Positions 1 through 6,096 of a DNA stretch of 64,000 nucleotides are shown in pieces; position 1 is the stretch's first letter, and each line of letters begins with the position of its first letter. This stretch comes from Notoacmeibacter sp. (GTDB lineage: Bacteria > Pseudomonadota > Alphaproteobacteria > Rhizobiales > Rhizobiaceae). Location of the stretch: assembly GCA_019912385.1 (NCBI GenBank), contig JAIOIW010000030.1:1-64000 (forward strand), given 5' to 3'. The notes beneath the pieces were generated by a model that had not been told where the DNA came from, ran no database searches, and worked only from the letters and a program-made list of their open reading frames with translations. Made by a program: the position numbers and the translations under genes.

Positions 1-218
1 TCGACGACGGGCTTCGCGGCGCGCGGGCGAACCTCGACCCGGCCGCGGCGGCTGGCCCAGCCGTCCAGCATGCCGAAGCGGCCTTTGCCGCGCAGCACCT
101 TGCCGATCACCGCGTTGCGCGAGCAGCCGAGGACGGCCGCGATCTGGGCGGCGGACTTCCCGCCGGCGACGAGGTCGGCGAGTTCCTGCTCGCGGCCGGG
201 CGTCCAGAAGCTGCTCAT
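1..218 (-). CDS. GcrA-like cell-cycle regulator, phage-borne (partial, C-terminus off the window)
   Basis: The frame starts at the ATG complementary to 216-218 and runs off the left edge, giving 72 visible residues. The N-terminus has the GcrA signature: FWTPGREQELADL at residues 4-16 and SRNAVIGKV at 33-41, a helix-turn-helix. GcrA of alphaproteobacteria works with sigma70 at promoters with methylated GANTC sites and controls cell-cycle genes. A phage copy could steer host or phage transcription; that is inference. The start overlaps the stop of the upstream gene (ATGA), so the two are probably co-translated. The C-terminal sigma-binding part is not visible. Confidence 0.75.
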   Translation of the reverse strand, partial: MSSFWTPGREQELADLVAGGKSAAQIAAVLGCSRNAVIGKVLRGKGRFGMLDGWASRRGRVEVRPRAAKPVV

Positions 219-697
219 GCCCCACCCCCGACCTTGGCGGCGAGGCGGTAGAGCGTGGCCTTCGCCTCGGCGACCTCACGCATCAGGTCGCGCCGGTCGG
301 CCGCGTCGAGGCGCTTGCCGCTGGTCAGAAGCCCGAGCAGGAGGTTGACGACGTCGCCGGTTTCCTTGGCGATGGCCTGCGCGTCGCCCAGCTGAAGCTC
401 GTCTTCCTCCTGCGCGGCGATGGGGCGAAGCTCGAAGCCCTGCATGCGGGCGAGGACGCCGGTGATGACGGGCGCGCCGTTGTGGCGGTCCAGTTCGAGG
501 ATGACGTCGAGCGGGATGAAATGGTCCGGCTCGGCCATGCCGCCATATTTCGACAGCGCCGCCTTCTTCACGCGGGTATGCGGCTCGAAGTCCGCGCCGC
601 CCGCCATCTTGACCGCCTGTTCGGTAGCGGACTTGAGGCGGCGTCGCTCGGCTTCGGTCGATGCGCGGGGGATCAGACGGAAATCGTCGTCGGACAT
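215..697 (-). CDS. Phage regulatory protein, CII-like (Phage_CP76-type) candidate
   Basis: The 160-residue protein starts at the ATG complementary to 695-697, with a GGAG about 8 bases upstream. The middle part (KAALSKYGG, then FIPLDVILELDRH) resembles the CII-type phage regulator family, in which a DNA-binding segment is followed by a short helix naming a lifestyle or copy-number regulator. The C-terminal third is rich in charged and leucine residues and is probably helical. The gene is upstream of and overlaps the GcrA-like gene. A strong palindrome lies 34 bases before the start. The family call rests on pattern memory; a general phage HTH protein is the alternative. Confidence 0.5.
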   Translation of the reverse strand: MSDDDFRLIPRASTEAERRRLKSATEQAVKMAGGADFEPHTRVKKAALSKYGGMAEPDHFIPLDVILELDRHNGAPVITGVLARMQGFELRPIAAQEEDELQLGDAQAIAKETGDVVNLLLGLLTSGKRLDAADRRDLMREVAEAKATLYRLAAKVGGGA

Positions 698-730
698 GCG
701 GGAAACTCCGGGCAAAGCTCCGCCGGTCAA

Positions 731-755
731 GGAAACAATTGCGAAAATTGTTTCC
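731..755. promoter_or_regulatory. Perfect 10-5-10 palindrome, probable operator of the leftward operon
   Basis: GGAAACAATT and AATTGTTTCC are exact inverted copies separated by GCGAA. The dyad sits 34 bases upstream of the start of the leftward CII-like/GcrA-like pair. No T-run follows on either strand, so a terminator is unlikely. Its sequence differs from the TTTCAT operators further right, suggesting a second regulator. Confidence 0.6.
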
Positions 756-817
756 GTGATCGGCAGCGCGCGAAATGGTCAGGTGCGGGTATGAAAACCC
801 GGCTTTACATCAATCGG

Positions 818-1225
818 TCATGGCGGCGGCTTCTCGGGAGAGGGCGGCATCGGGAGGACGCCCAAAGGCACGTCCCCCCGACCCTTCTCGCTCTCACGGG
901 TATGGGTGCGGATGGTTGCGGGGGCCAGATTCGAACTGGCGACCTCCGGCTTATGAGACCGGCGAGCTACCGCTGCTCTACCCGCGCAAAGATCGTAAAC
1001 GGCCGGCTGGGCCAGCCTGGCGATGCCGATGGCCTCGGCGCGCTCGTTGACGGCGCGCGCAACGGCTTCGGCGGCGAATTTCTCCGGGTCGACCCGGTCA
1101 TGGGTGGCGACGATGGCGAGCAGCGCGGCGACCACGTCCGGCACATGGACCTCGATCGCGGTCTGGCGACCGTCCTTGCCACCGAGCGGCAACCTGCCCC
1201 ATGGGGTATGCTGGTAAGCGATCAT
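818..1225 (-). CDS. Hypothetical phage protein whose 3' part runs through a tRNA gene
   Basis: The start is the ATG complementary to 1223-1225, preceded at good spacing by GGGGAGG, so initiation here is well supported. Residues 1-80 look like a normal soluble protein, with a helical stretch around VVAALLAIVATHDRV. From about residue 81 the frame enters the tRNA-Met-like gene (913-986), and the rest is basic and proline-rich. The first stop is reached only at 818. Either the true product has an unstructured tail read through the tRNA, or the original 3' end was replaced when the tRNA sequence was acquired. I do not recognise a family. Confidence 0.5.
   Translation of the reverse strand: MIAYQHTPWGRLPLGGKDGRQTAIEVHVPDVVAALLAIVATHDRVDPEKFAAEAVARAVNERAEAIGIARLAQPAVYDLCAGRAAVARRSHKPEVASSNLAPATIRTHTRESEKGRGDVPLGVLPMPPSPEKPPP
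913..986 (-). tRNA. Phage-borne tRNA-Met (CAT), initiator-like and slightly degenerate
   Basis: Read on the minus strand, 986 to 913 folds as a tRNA with a genomic CCA (913-915). The anticodon loop is CTCATAA (anticodon CAT), the T-loop is TTCGAAT and the D-stem is GAGC/GCTC. The first base C faces A at position 72, which is the unpaired C1-A72 of bacterial initiator tRNAs. Compared with a standard initiator tRNA, one G is missing at the acceptor/D-arm junction and the D-loop is shorter. The anticodon stem has GGT/GCC instead of the three G-C pairs of initiators. It may be a functional phage tRNA-Met or a decaying initiator copy. Confidence 0.75.
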
Positions 1226-1376
1226 GTCAGCGCCTCCCCGAAAAAGCCGGCCCGGACCTTGAGGGTCCGCCGTCCGGGCCGGGAGGTGCGACGCGGTCAA
1301 CGTCGTGGGGAGGCAACTGGCTGGCAACAAATGCCTGATAGCCTTCGTAAATCCGTTGCACAGAAGGAGAAGCATC

Positions 1377-1655
1377 ATGGCCGGAGATACCGACGCCAGC
1401 GTCAAGCGACTGATTGCCCAGCATGCCGTTGTCGAGCAGATCGTGCTCAACATGCTTGCGGTGATGAGCGGCGGCCTTCCAAACCCGAAGGAGTTCCGCG
1501 AGGCGCTTCTGGACGACGTGCGGTCGCGCTTTACGGAAGCGGCGAACGGTCCCGCCGGGGAGGGCAAGGCAGATTTCGCGCGGCTGGCCCTCGATCATGT
1601 CGGCCAGATCGCGGAGCGCATCAGCCAGTGGCGCGGCGACGAAACGGTGCAGTAG
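1377..1655 (+). CDS. Hypothetical small phage protein
   Basis: The 92-residue frame starts at ATG 1377 behind AAGGAGA (1364-1370), an excellent ribosome binding site. The product is a soluble, mostly helical protein (residues 1-35 around VKRLIAQHAVVEQIVLNML) with no membrane segment. It is transcribed away from the gene at 818-1225; the roughly 150-base gap must hold promoters for both. I do not recognise a family. The leftward frame covering the same bases is judged a shadow because it has no comparable start site. Confidence 0.65.
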   Translation: MAGDTDASVKRLIAQHAVVEQIVLNMLAVMSGGLPNPKEFREALLDDVRSRFTEAANGPAGEGKADFARLALDHVGQIAERISQWRGDETVQ

Positions 1656-1660
1656 CGCCT

Positions 1661-1888
1661 TCATTCGGCGGCCTCCTGCGCGCAGCCGAACCATATCTCG
1701 GGCGATGCGGAGATGCCGCGGGCTTCAAGCTCCGCAGCATGGTGCATGTATTTGCCAGCCGGGAAACGGCCGAGGCGCACCCAGTTGCTAACCGTAGAGG
1801 GATAACGCTCGCCCAGAATCTCGGCCGCGCGACTCACGCCGCCGAGTTCGTTCACAAGCACTTTCGGATCTTTGATCGGCTCAACCAT
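1661..1888 (-). CDS. Cro/YdaS-like HTH repressor of the prophage immunity region
   Basis: The product has 75 residues. It contains a compact helix-turn-helix (about residues 10-45): a leucine-rich first helix, then VSRAAEILGE and STVSNWVRLGRFPAGKY, the form seen in Cro/YdaS-type phage regulators. The start codon lies 11 bases from a TTTCAT-N5-ATGAAA dyad, and the gene diverges from an XRE-type gene at 1976. Together they form a classical lysis-lysogeny switch. Which of the two is the lysogenic repressor cannot be told from the sequence. Confidence 0.68.
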   Translation of the reverse strand: MVEPIKDPKVLVNELGGVSRAAEILGERYPSTVSNWVRLGRFPAGKYMHHAAELEARGISASPEIWFGCAQEAAE

Positions 1889-1898
1889 GCCGACAAGT

Positions 1899-1915
1899 TT
1901 TCATAAAACATGAAA
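1899..1915. promoter_or_regulatory. Immunity operator O1 (TTTCAT-AAAAC-ATGAAA)
   Basis: This is a perfect 6-5-6 inverted repeat immediately upstream of the leftward Cro-like gene. The same sequence recurs exactly at 2520-2536 and, with a different spacer, at 2552-2568. Three copies flanking divergent regulators mark the binding sites of a prophage repressor. Confidence 0.75.
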
Positions 1916-1959
1916 GTTAGCAAGGCCCATGTCTCATGAATTTTTTCTAGGCGGCCGTT

Positions 1960-1977
1960 ATGGGATACATCTCCCAT
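1960..1977. promoter_or_regulatory. Palindrome ATGGGA-N6-TCCCAT over the start of the XRE gene
   Basis: Two exact 6-base arms are separated by TACATC. The right arm overlaps the first two bases of the proposed ATG at 1976. It could be a second operator type controlling the XRE-family gene, or an mRNA hairpin that hides its start. Only the palindrome itself is directly seen. Confidence 0.4.
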
Positions 1978-2281
1978 GATCCCGAACGATATGTCCAAGG
2001 CGTCAGTAGGCGCACGCTTGCGCATTTTGCGACACGCACTTGACGGCAGCAATGCGTCCGCCTTTTGCCGACGTGTCGGCTGGAAGCCCAACCAGTTATC
2101 TAACTACGAGAGCGGGAGTCAGTACCCGCGCATGGATCAGCTTGATAAGCTGCATCGCAACACTCTTGTCGGGCTTGACTATGTGTTGCGCGGCGATCTT
2201 TCCAGCACTCCCGAGGGTTTAGCTATTAAGATTCGGCACTGGGCGGAACAATTGTCAGAACTTGACCGCGACGCCGGCTAG
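1976..2281 (+). CDS. XRE-family helix-turn-helix regulator
   Basis: The 101-residue protein has an XRE-type domain over residues about 10-65. ARLRILRHAL is the first helix, AFCRRVGWKPNQLSNYESG is the recognition unit, and a helix leads into LDYVLRGD, which is typical of short phage regulators. The gene diverges from the Cro-like gene at 1661-1888. The start may be ATG 1976 or ATG 1991; neither has a strong ribosome site, and 1976 is overlapped by a palindrome. It is probably one arm of the lysogeny switch, binding the TTTCAT-type operators. It lacks a peptidase tail, so it is not a LexA-cleaved CI type. Confidence 0.75.
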   Translation: MIPNDMSKASVGARLRILRHALDGSNASAFCRRVGWKPNQLSNYESGSQYPRMDQLDKLHRNTLVGLDYVLRGDLSSTPEGLAIKIRHWAEQLSELDRDAG

Positions 2282-2429
2282 GCGGGTCGCCCTCTTCGCC
2301 TGAAAGACAAGCCCGAATCTTATCCACCAACTCCAAGGTAATATCCGCGTCCTGCGGATGCTCCGGCAGCATGGATACGATTTGGCATGCCAGCCTACCC
2401 AACACTTCACGGCTTTCACGCGCCCTCAC
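2226..2429 (-). CDS. Small hypothetical protein convergent with the XRE gene
   Basis: This leftward frame gives 67 residues from a GTG complementary to 2427-2429, preceded by GGAGGGG at ideal spacing. An alternative ATG complementary to 2523-2525 would add 32 residues, but it has no ribosome site and lies inside operator O2. The central part (REVLGRLACQIVSML, then ITLELVDKIRACL) looks like two amphipathic helices. The 3' end overlaps the end of the XRE gene by 56 bases on the opposite strand. No family is recognised. Confidence 0.45.
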   Translation of the reverse strand: MRARESREVLGRLACQIVSMLPEHPQDADITLELVDKIRACLSGEEGDPPSRRRGQVLTIVPPSAES

Positions 2430-2519
2430 GTCTGCCCCTCCATAAACTCCAAGTCCCGACGCGAGTATGCCAAAGCCCACCGAAGGCACCCTGAATGGGT
2501 AAAGAGCGTCGATAACAGA

Positions 2520-2536
2520 TTTCATAAAACATGAAA
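2520..2536. promoter_or_regulatory. Immunity operator O2 (TTTCAT-AAAAC-ATGAAA)
   Basis: This is identical over 17 bases to O1 at 1899-1915. It lies just upstream of a TTGACA hexamer (2545-2550), in the position expected for repression of the rightward early promoter. Confidence 0.75.
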
Positions 2537-2544
2537 ATCCTGCA

Positions 2545-2572
2545 TTGACATTTTCATGACTTATGAAACATT
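2545..2572 (+). promoter_or_regulatory. Candidate early promoter, overlapped by operator O3
   Basis: A consensus -35 box TTGACA (2545-2550) is followed after 16 bases by AACATT (2567-2572), a weak -10 candidate. Operator O3 (2552-2568) fills the spacer and O2 lies just upstream, so bound repressor would block polymerase. This promoter would drive the long rightward operon that begins at 2602. Confidence 0.5.
2552..2568. promoter_or_regulatory. Immunity operator O3 (TTTCAT-GACTT-ATGAAA)
   Basis: The arms are the same as in O1 and O2, with a different 5-base spacer. It is 32 bases downstream of O2 (start to start), about three helical turns, a spacing compatible with cooperative repressor binding. 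Confidence 0.7.
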
Positions 2573-2601
2573 GTCCTCCATCCTCACCGATGGAGGCATT
2601 T

Positions 2602-2784
2602 ATGCAGTTCCCAAAGACCGATCTCGGCACCTTCGAGGGCGAGCGCCTAGCCGCTGCCCGCCGCGTCCGCCCCGATAGCGGCGGCTTCGTCCAAGACCTC
2701 GCCAGCCTTCTCGCGATGGCAGCCTTCGTCGGCTCGACGTGCTTTGTGCTCGTCGCCGCCTTCGGGCCGGGGATGCCGGTATGA
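2602..2784 (+). CDS. Small phage protein with one membrane segment
   Basis: The 60-residue product starts at ATG 2602 behind ATGGAGG (2590-2596); an earlier ATG at 2563 lies inside operator O3 and is rejected. The N-terminal half is charged. Residues about 34-57 (a run of LASLLAMAAFVG and CFVLVAAFG) form a plausible single membrane helix. It is the first gene of the rightward early operon, and its stop overlaps the next start (ATGA). The function is unknown. Confidence 0.55.
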   Translation: MQFPKTDLGTFEGERLAAARRVRPDSGGFVQDLASLLAMAAFVGSTCFVLVAAFGPGMPV

Positions 2785-3218
2785 ACGGCGCGCCCCGCAA
2801 CGCCCGCGAGGAACTGATCGCGGAACTCGAAGGTCTCGGCTACGACACGATGCCCGGCGTCCGCGAGGACTGGGCGGACTGGCGCGAGCACCTGTCGGAC
2901 GACGACATGCGGACCATCATCCGCAACATCACCGACGCCGCCAACCGCAAGGACGCGCTCGCCCGCGCCGAGGCGGAGGTGGCCAGCCTCGCCGACGAAG
3001 ACGCCGGCGAGGGCGAATTCCCCGACGTCTCCGAAATGGTCGAGGCGATGCGCGACACGGTTTCGACCGCCGACGCATGGCTTGCCGCCAATCCCGCTAT
3101 CGTCGAAGACGCGACCCCCGAATGGGAGGCGTGGAATCGGTCGTTCACGGCGCTGCGCGATCTGGTCGCCCGGATCGACGCCGCCAGCGCCAGCGCGTTC
3201 GGGGGCGACGATGTCTGA
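2781..3218 (+). CDS. Hypothetical acidic phage protein
   Basis: The 145-residue protein is acidic and helical. It starts at ATG 2781, overlapping the previous stop by four bases, which suggests translational coupling. It contains an Ala/Glu/Asp-rich middle (residues 50-85) likely to form a coiled helix, and no membrane segment or catalytic motif. It lies early in the operon controlled by the TTTCAT operators. I do not recognise a family; a small regulatory or host-takeover protein would fit the position. Confidence 0.65.
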   Translation: MNGAPRNAREELIAELEGLGYDTMPGVREDWADWREHLSDDDMRTIIRNITDAANRKDALARAEAEVASLADEDAGEGEFPDVSEMVEAMRDTVSTADAWLAANPAIVEDATPEWEAWNRSFTALRDLVARIDAASASAFGGDDV

Positions 3219-3450
3219 CCGCGCCCGCGTCCCGGTCCATTCCTTCGGCGAGCCATACGGGCCGACGCCGGACCAGCGCGCCCTCAATCCTTGGGGCCTG
3301 CGCCCCGAGGAATTGAGCGACGAGGACCGCCGTGAGTACCGGCGCCGGAAGCGCGAGCTTTATCTGTTCCTCTTCCACCTCACGCTCGCATGCGTGCCGG
3401 CGCATCTGTTCTGCGCCTTCCTTCTCTACCTTCTCTATTGGAGCAAGTGA
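3211..3450 (+). CDS. Small phage membrane protein
   Basis: The 79-residue protein starts at ATG 3211, overlapping the previous gene by 8 bases. The N-terminal 50 residues are polar and contain the pieces RALNPWGLRPEEL and DRREYRRRKREL. Residues 51-77 are strongly hydrophobic (LFLFHLTLACVPAHLF, then FLLYLLYW), making one or two membrane passes with the basic region on the cytoplasmic side. Its function is unknown. Confidence 0.6.
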   Translation: MSDRARVPVHSFGEPYGPTPDQRALNPWGLRPEELSDEDRREYRRRKRELYLFLFHLTLACVPAHLFCAFLLYLLYWSK

Positions 3451-3968
3451 TGAACGCTGCCGCCACGCCGACCGGCGGGGCCGACAATCTGTCCGCCCGC
3501 ATGCCGCCCGAGCCGCCCCAGATCGCCGATCCGGACACGATGCACCCCCGCGCCGTCGAATTGGCCATAGCCATACGCGAGGGCGCGACCACGTTTCGCG
3601 CCATGATCAATGCGGGCTTCACGTCCGAGGAGATCAAGGATTTCCACGAGCCGGCGACGGCCTTGGCGCGGACGTTCCTCGCGGAGACGTTCACGCCCGA
3701 CCGGCTTTCCGAAATGGTCGAGAAGGCGAGGGTGGCAAGCCCGGCGCACATGCCGCACCCGAAGGGCAAGCCGCCGACACAGGCGATGACCGTGGCGTGG
3801 AACCGCTATTGCCTGGCTCTCGACGCCTACCGGCTGGATTCGTGGGACGGCCAGCTTGACCGCTGCGAAGCCCTCCTGAAAGCCTTCTTCCGGCATGCGC
3901 CTGTGGGGCCAGCGGTCGCCGGCTATGTCGTGGGCGCGGCCATGAAGACGATGGGGGCGCGGCATTGA
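3450..3968 (+). CDS. Hypothetical phage protein
   Basis: The 172-residue soluble protein starts at ATG 3450, with GGAG (3440-3443) upstream and overlapping the preceding TGA. Residues 35-65 (REGATTFRAMINAGFTSEEI) look like a helix-turn-helix-like or small alpha-helical unit. The second half contains tryptophan-rich helices (VAWNRYCLALDAYRL, SWDGQLDRCEALL). No known family is recognised; it is embedded among early phage genes. Confidence 0.65.
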   Translation: MNAAATPTGGADNLSARMPPEPPQIADPDTMHPRAVELAIAIREGATTFRAMINAGFTSEEIKDFHEPATALARTFLAETFTPDRLSEMVEKARVASPAHMPHPKGKPPTQAMTVAWNRYCLALDAYRLDSWDGQLDRCEALLKAFFRHAPVGPAVAGYVVGAAMKTMGARH

Positions 3969-4624
3969 CCATCGTTCCCTCCTTCCGCCGTGACGGCACG
4001 GTCATGGACCTCGCGGCTCCGCAGGTCTCCGACATCGACTTCGCGGAAATGGCCGCGGGTCTTTCCAAGATCGCGCGCTTCAACGGCCGCTATGCCTGCG
4101 CCGCCTATTCGGACGCGCAGCACTCGGTTTTCTGCGCCGACGCGCTCTATGCCGAAACCGGCGACGCCGTGCTGGCCGGCTGCGGCCTCCTGCATGACGG
4201 GCACGAATATCTGATCGGCGACCTGACGCGGCCCTTCGCCTCGCTGATCGCCATCAATGTCGCCGCCGCCATGCGCGACGGGGGATTCGCTCCAGACGTC
4301 GCCGAACGGGCGAGCGCCGCCGTGGCCGAGGCGATCCGCGCCGCGAAGGCGGCGATCGACGACGCGGTCTTCGCGGCTGCAGGCGTCGGCTATCCGCGCC
4401 TCTATCCGGCCTATGTGCGGCAGGTTCACGACATGGACGAGCGCATGCTGCGCGCGGAAGGGCTGGCGCTGTTCGGCCGCAAGGCCGCCGCCCACCTGCC
4501 TGCAGCGCGCCGGCCCGCGCCGAAGCTGACCTCGCCGATCGAGCCGTGGGGCGCGGCGAAGGCCGAAATGGCCTTCATCGACCGTTTGGAGCGGTATCTC
4601 GGAATCGTGGTGAGGCCGGCATGA
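3965..4624 (+). CDS. HD-domain phosphohydrolase (YfbR-like nucleotidase candidate)
   Basis: The 219-residue protein shows the HD fold: a histidine in AQHSVFCADAL (about residues 51-61) and the paired His-Asp in LLHDGHEYLIGDLTRPF (about 76-92). These are the metal-binding residues of YfbR-type 5'-deoxynucleotidases and related phage enzymes. A role in nucleotide pool control fits the neighbouring DHFR and MazG-like genes; the exact substrate is inferred. The long frame uses TTG at 3965, overlapping the previous stop; ATG 4004 is a shorter alternative and keeps the whole domain. Confidence 0.75.
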   Translation: MTIVPSFRRDGTVMDLAAPQVSDIDFAEMAAGLSKIARFNGRYACAAYSDAQHSVFCADALYAETGDAVLAGCGLLHDGHEYLIGDLTRPFASLIAINVAAAMRDGGFAPDVAERASAAVAEAIRAAKAAIDDAVFAAAGVGYPRLYPAYVRQVHDMDERMLRAEGLALFGRKAAAHLPAARRPAPKLTSPIEPWGAAKAEMAFIDRLERYLGIVVRPA

Positions 4625-4815
4625 AATCCGACCTCGTCGACGTCACCGTCGCCCTGCATGCGATCACCGAGCGCGCCATCAAGGTCTCCCCGCTGGGCGA
4701 AAGCAGGGACGCGGTCTGGATCCCGCTCTCCCATGTCGAGGTCGTCAAGCGCCCCGGCGGCAATGCCGAAATCACGATGCCCGAATGGCTCGCCATCGAG
4801 AAAGGTCTGATCTGA
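4621..4815 (+). CDS. Small hypothetical phage protein upstream of ssb
   Basis: This is a 64-residue protein with alternating hydrophobic residues, probably a small beta fold (LVDVTVALHAITERAIKVSP, then DAVWIPLSHVEVVKR). Its ATG overlaps the HD gene's stop, and its own stop overlaps the ssb start, so the three are tightly coupled. Similar short proteins are common in phage operons as unannotated helpers; no function can be given. Confidence 0.65.
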   Translation: MKSDLVDVTVALHAITERAIKVSPLGESRDAVWIPLSHVEVVKRPGGNAEITMPEWLAIEKGLI

Positions 4816-5306
4816 TGTCGTCGATCAACAAGGTGCAGATCATGGGCCGGCTCGGTGCCGACCCCGAAATCCGCCACATGAACAACGGCGACCCCATCGT
4901 CAACATGCGGCTGGCGACGTCCGAGGTCTGGCGCGACAAGAATTCGGGCGAGAAGCGCGAGCGCACCGAGTGGCACACCGTCGTCATCTTCAACAAGCAT
5001 CTCTGCAAGGTCGCCGAGCAATACTTGAAGAAGGGCCATCTGGTCTATGTCGAGGGCATGCTCTGCACCCGCTCGTGGGAAGATCAGGGCGGCCAGAAGC
5101 GGTATTCGACCGAGGTCGTTCTGAAAGCCTTCGGCGGCGAGCTCGTCCTCATGCCGCAGGGCAACGGCTCCGGCGGACGGCCCGGCGCGGCCGGGCCTGA
5201 CGATTACGGCCGCGAGAGCAGCCGTTCCGATCGATCTTCCGAAACGTCCCGAGACAATGACGACCGCTCCTACGGGCGCGAACTCGACGACGAAATCCCG
5301 TTTTGA
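4815..5306 (+). CDS. ssb: Single-stranded DNA-binding protein, phage type
   Basis: The 163-residue protein has the SSB OB-fold at residues 1-110: NKVQIMGRLGADPEIR, WHTVVIFNKHLCKVAEQYL and KKGHLVYVEGML are its conserved strands and loops. A glycine/serine/arginine-rich linker follows, and the acidic tip ends in DDEIPF, the tail that recruits replication and repair proteins. It coats single-stranded DNA during phage replication. The start ATG overlaps the preceding TGA. It sits in the replication block with the phage sliding clamp. Confidence 0.95.
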   Translation: MSSINKVQIMGRLGADPEIRHMNNGDPIVNMRLATSEVWRDKNSGEKRERTEWHTVVIFNKHLCKVAEQYLKKGHLVYVEGMLCTRSWEDQGGQKRYSTEVVLKAFGGELVLMPQGNGSGGRPGAAGPDDYGRESSRSDRSSETSRDNDDRSYGRELDDEIPF

Positions 5307-5331
5307 GTGGTTCGAATCTGAGGAGAAGACC

Positions 5332-5637
5332 ATGGCCGTGAAAGCCAGCCGCAAGCCGCCCGTGTCCGAGCAATCCGCCGAGGCGAAGAAGATCGCCGAG
5401 CTTGAACGGCAGATCGTCAAGCATGTCGACCGCATCCGCGACCTTGAGGGCCACCTCGACAACGCGGAGCGGCAGCGCGAGGGCCTCGAACGGAAGCTCG
5501 CCCGCAAGACCATCCTGTTCGACGACGCCCAGCGCGTGATCAAGGCGCAGGCCCTCGTGATCGCCGATGCACGGCATGCCGAGATCGAGCAGCGCGTCGC
5601 GCGTGTCTGCGACATGGCTTCCGACATCCCCTTCTGA
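5332..5637 (+). CDS. Coiled-coil protein with an SSB-like C-terminal tip
   Basis: The product has 101 residues, with ATG 5332 behind GAGGAG. The body (residues 20-75) is a heptad-like helix rich in Glu, Arg and Leu (AELERQIVKHVDRI, RDLEGHLDNAERQ), predicting a coiled coil. The last residues, SDIPF, closely resemble the DEIPF tip of the SSB encoded just upstream. That tip is what SSB partners bind, so the protein could compete for them or be tethered at forks; this is inference from five residues. No family is recognised. Confidence 0.65.
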   Translation: MAVKASRKPPVSEQSAEAKKIAELERQIVKHVDRIRDLEGHLDNAERQREGLERKLARKTILFDDAQRVIKAQALVIADARHAEIEQRVARVCDMASDIPF

Positions 5638-5688
5638 CCATCCACGCCGCCGGCCGACCCGGCGGATCAACCCACCCGTGAGGACAAG

Positions 5689-6033
5689 ATGAAACGAATC
5701 CGCGACGCCCAAACGATCATCGGCATGCTGGAAGGCGGCGAAGTCGCGGCCGTCCTCGGCAGCGAGATCACCGAGACCCTGTCGAAACTGAAAGAGCTTT
5801 CCGGCGACCGCCCGAAATCGAAGGTCAAGGGCAGCGTCTCGCTCAAGATCAATCTGGAAGTCGAGGCCGGCACGGCCACGATCACCTGCGACATCGATTC
5901 CAAGCGCCCGAAGCCGCAGCGCGGCTCGTCCTTCTACTGGGTGCTCGACGACGGCTCGCTCTCCACCGAGCACCCCCAGCAGACCGACATGTTCAACGGC
6001 CCGCGCGAGGCACGACCCCGCGCCGCCGAATAG
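5689..6033 (+). CDS. Hypothetical phage protein
   Basis: The 114-residue protein starts at ATG 5689 with GAGGA upstream. Residues 1-45 are helical. Residues 48-75 (VKGSVSLKINLEVEAGTATI) look like paired beta strands. The C-terminus is proline-rich and basic. It lies between the ssb block and the DUF2303 gene, a position where recombination accessory proteins often occur, but no motif supports a specific role. Confidence 0.65.
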   Translation: MKRIRDAQTIIGMLEGGEVAAVLGSEITETLSKLKELSGDRPKSKVKGSVSLKINLEVEAGTATITCDIDSKRPKPQRGSSFYWVLDDGSLSTEHPQQTDMFNGPREARPRAAE

Positions 6034-6096
6034 CCCGCTCCTCCCTCGAACCCAGCCGCGACGCCGTAGGCGCGCAAAGAGAGAAAGGTCGACACC

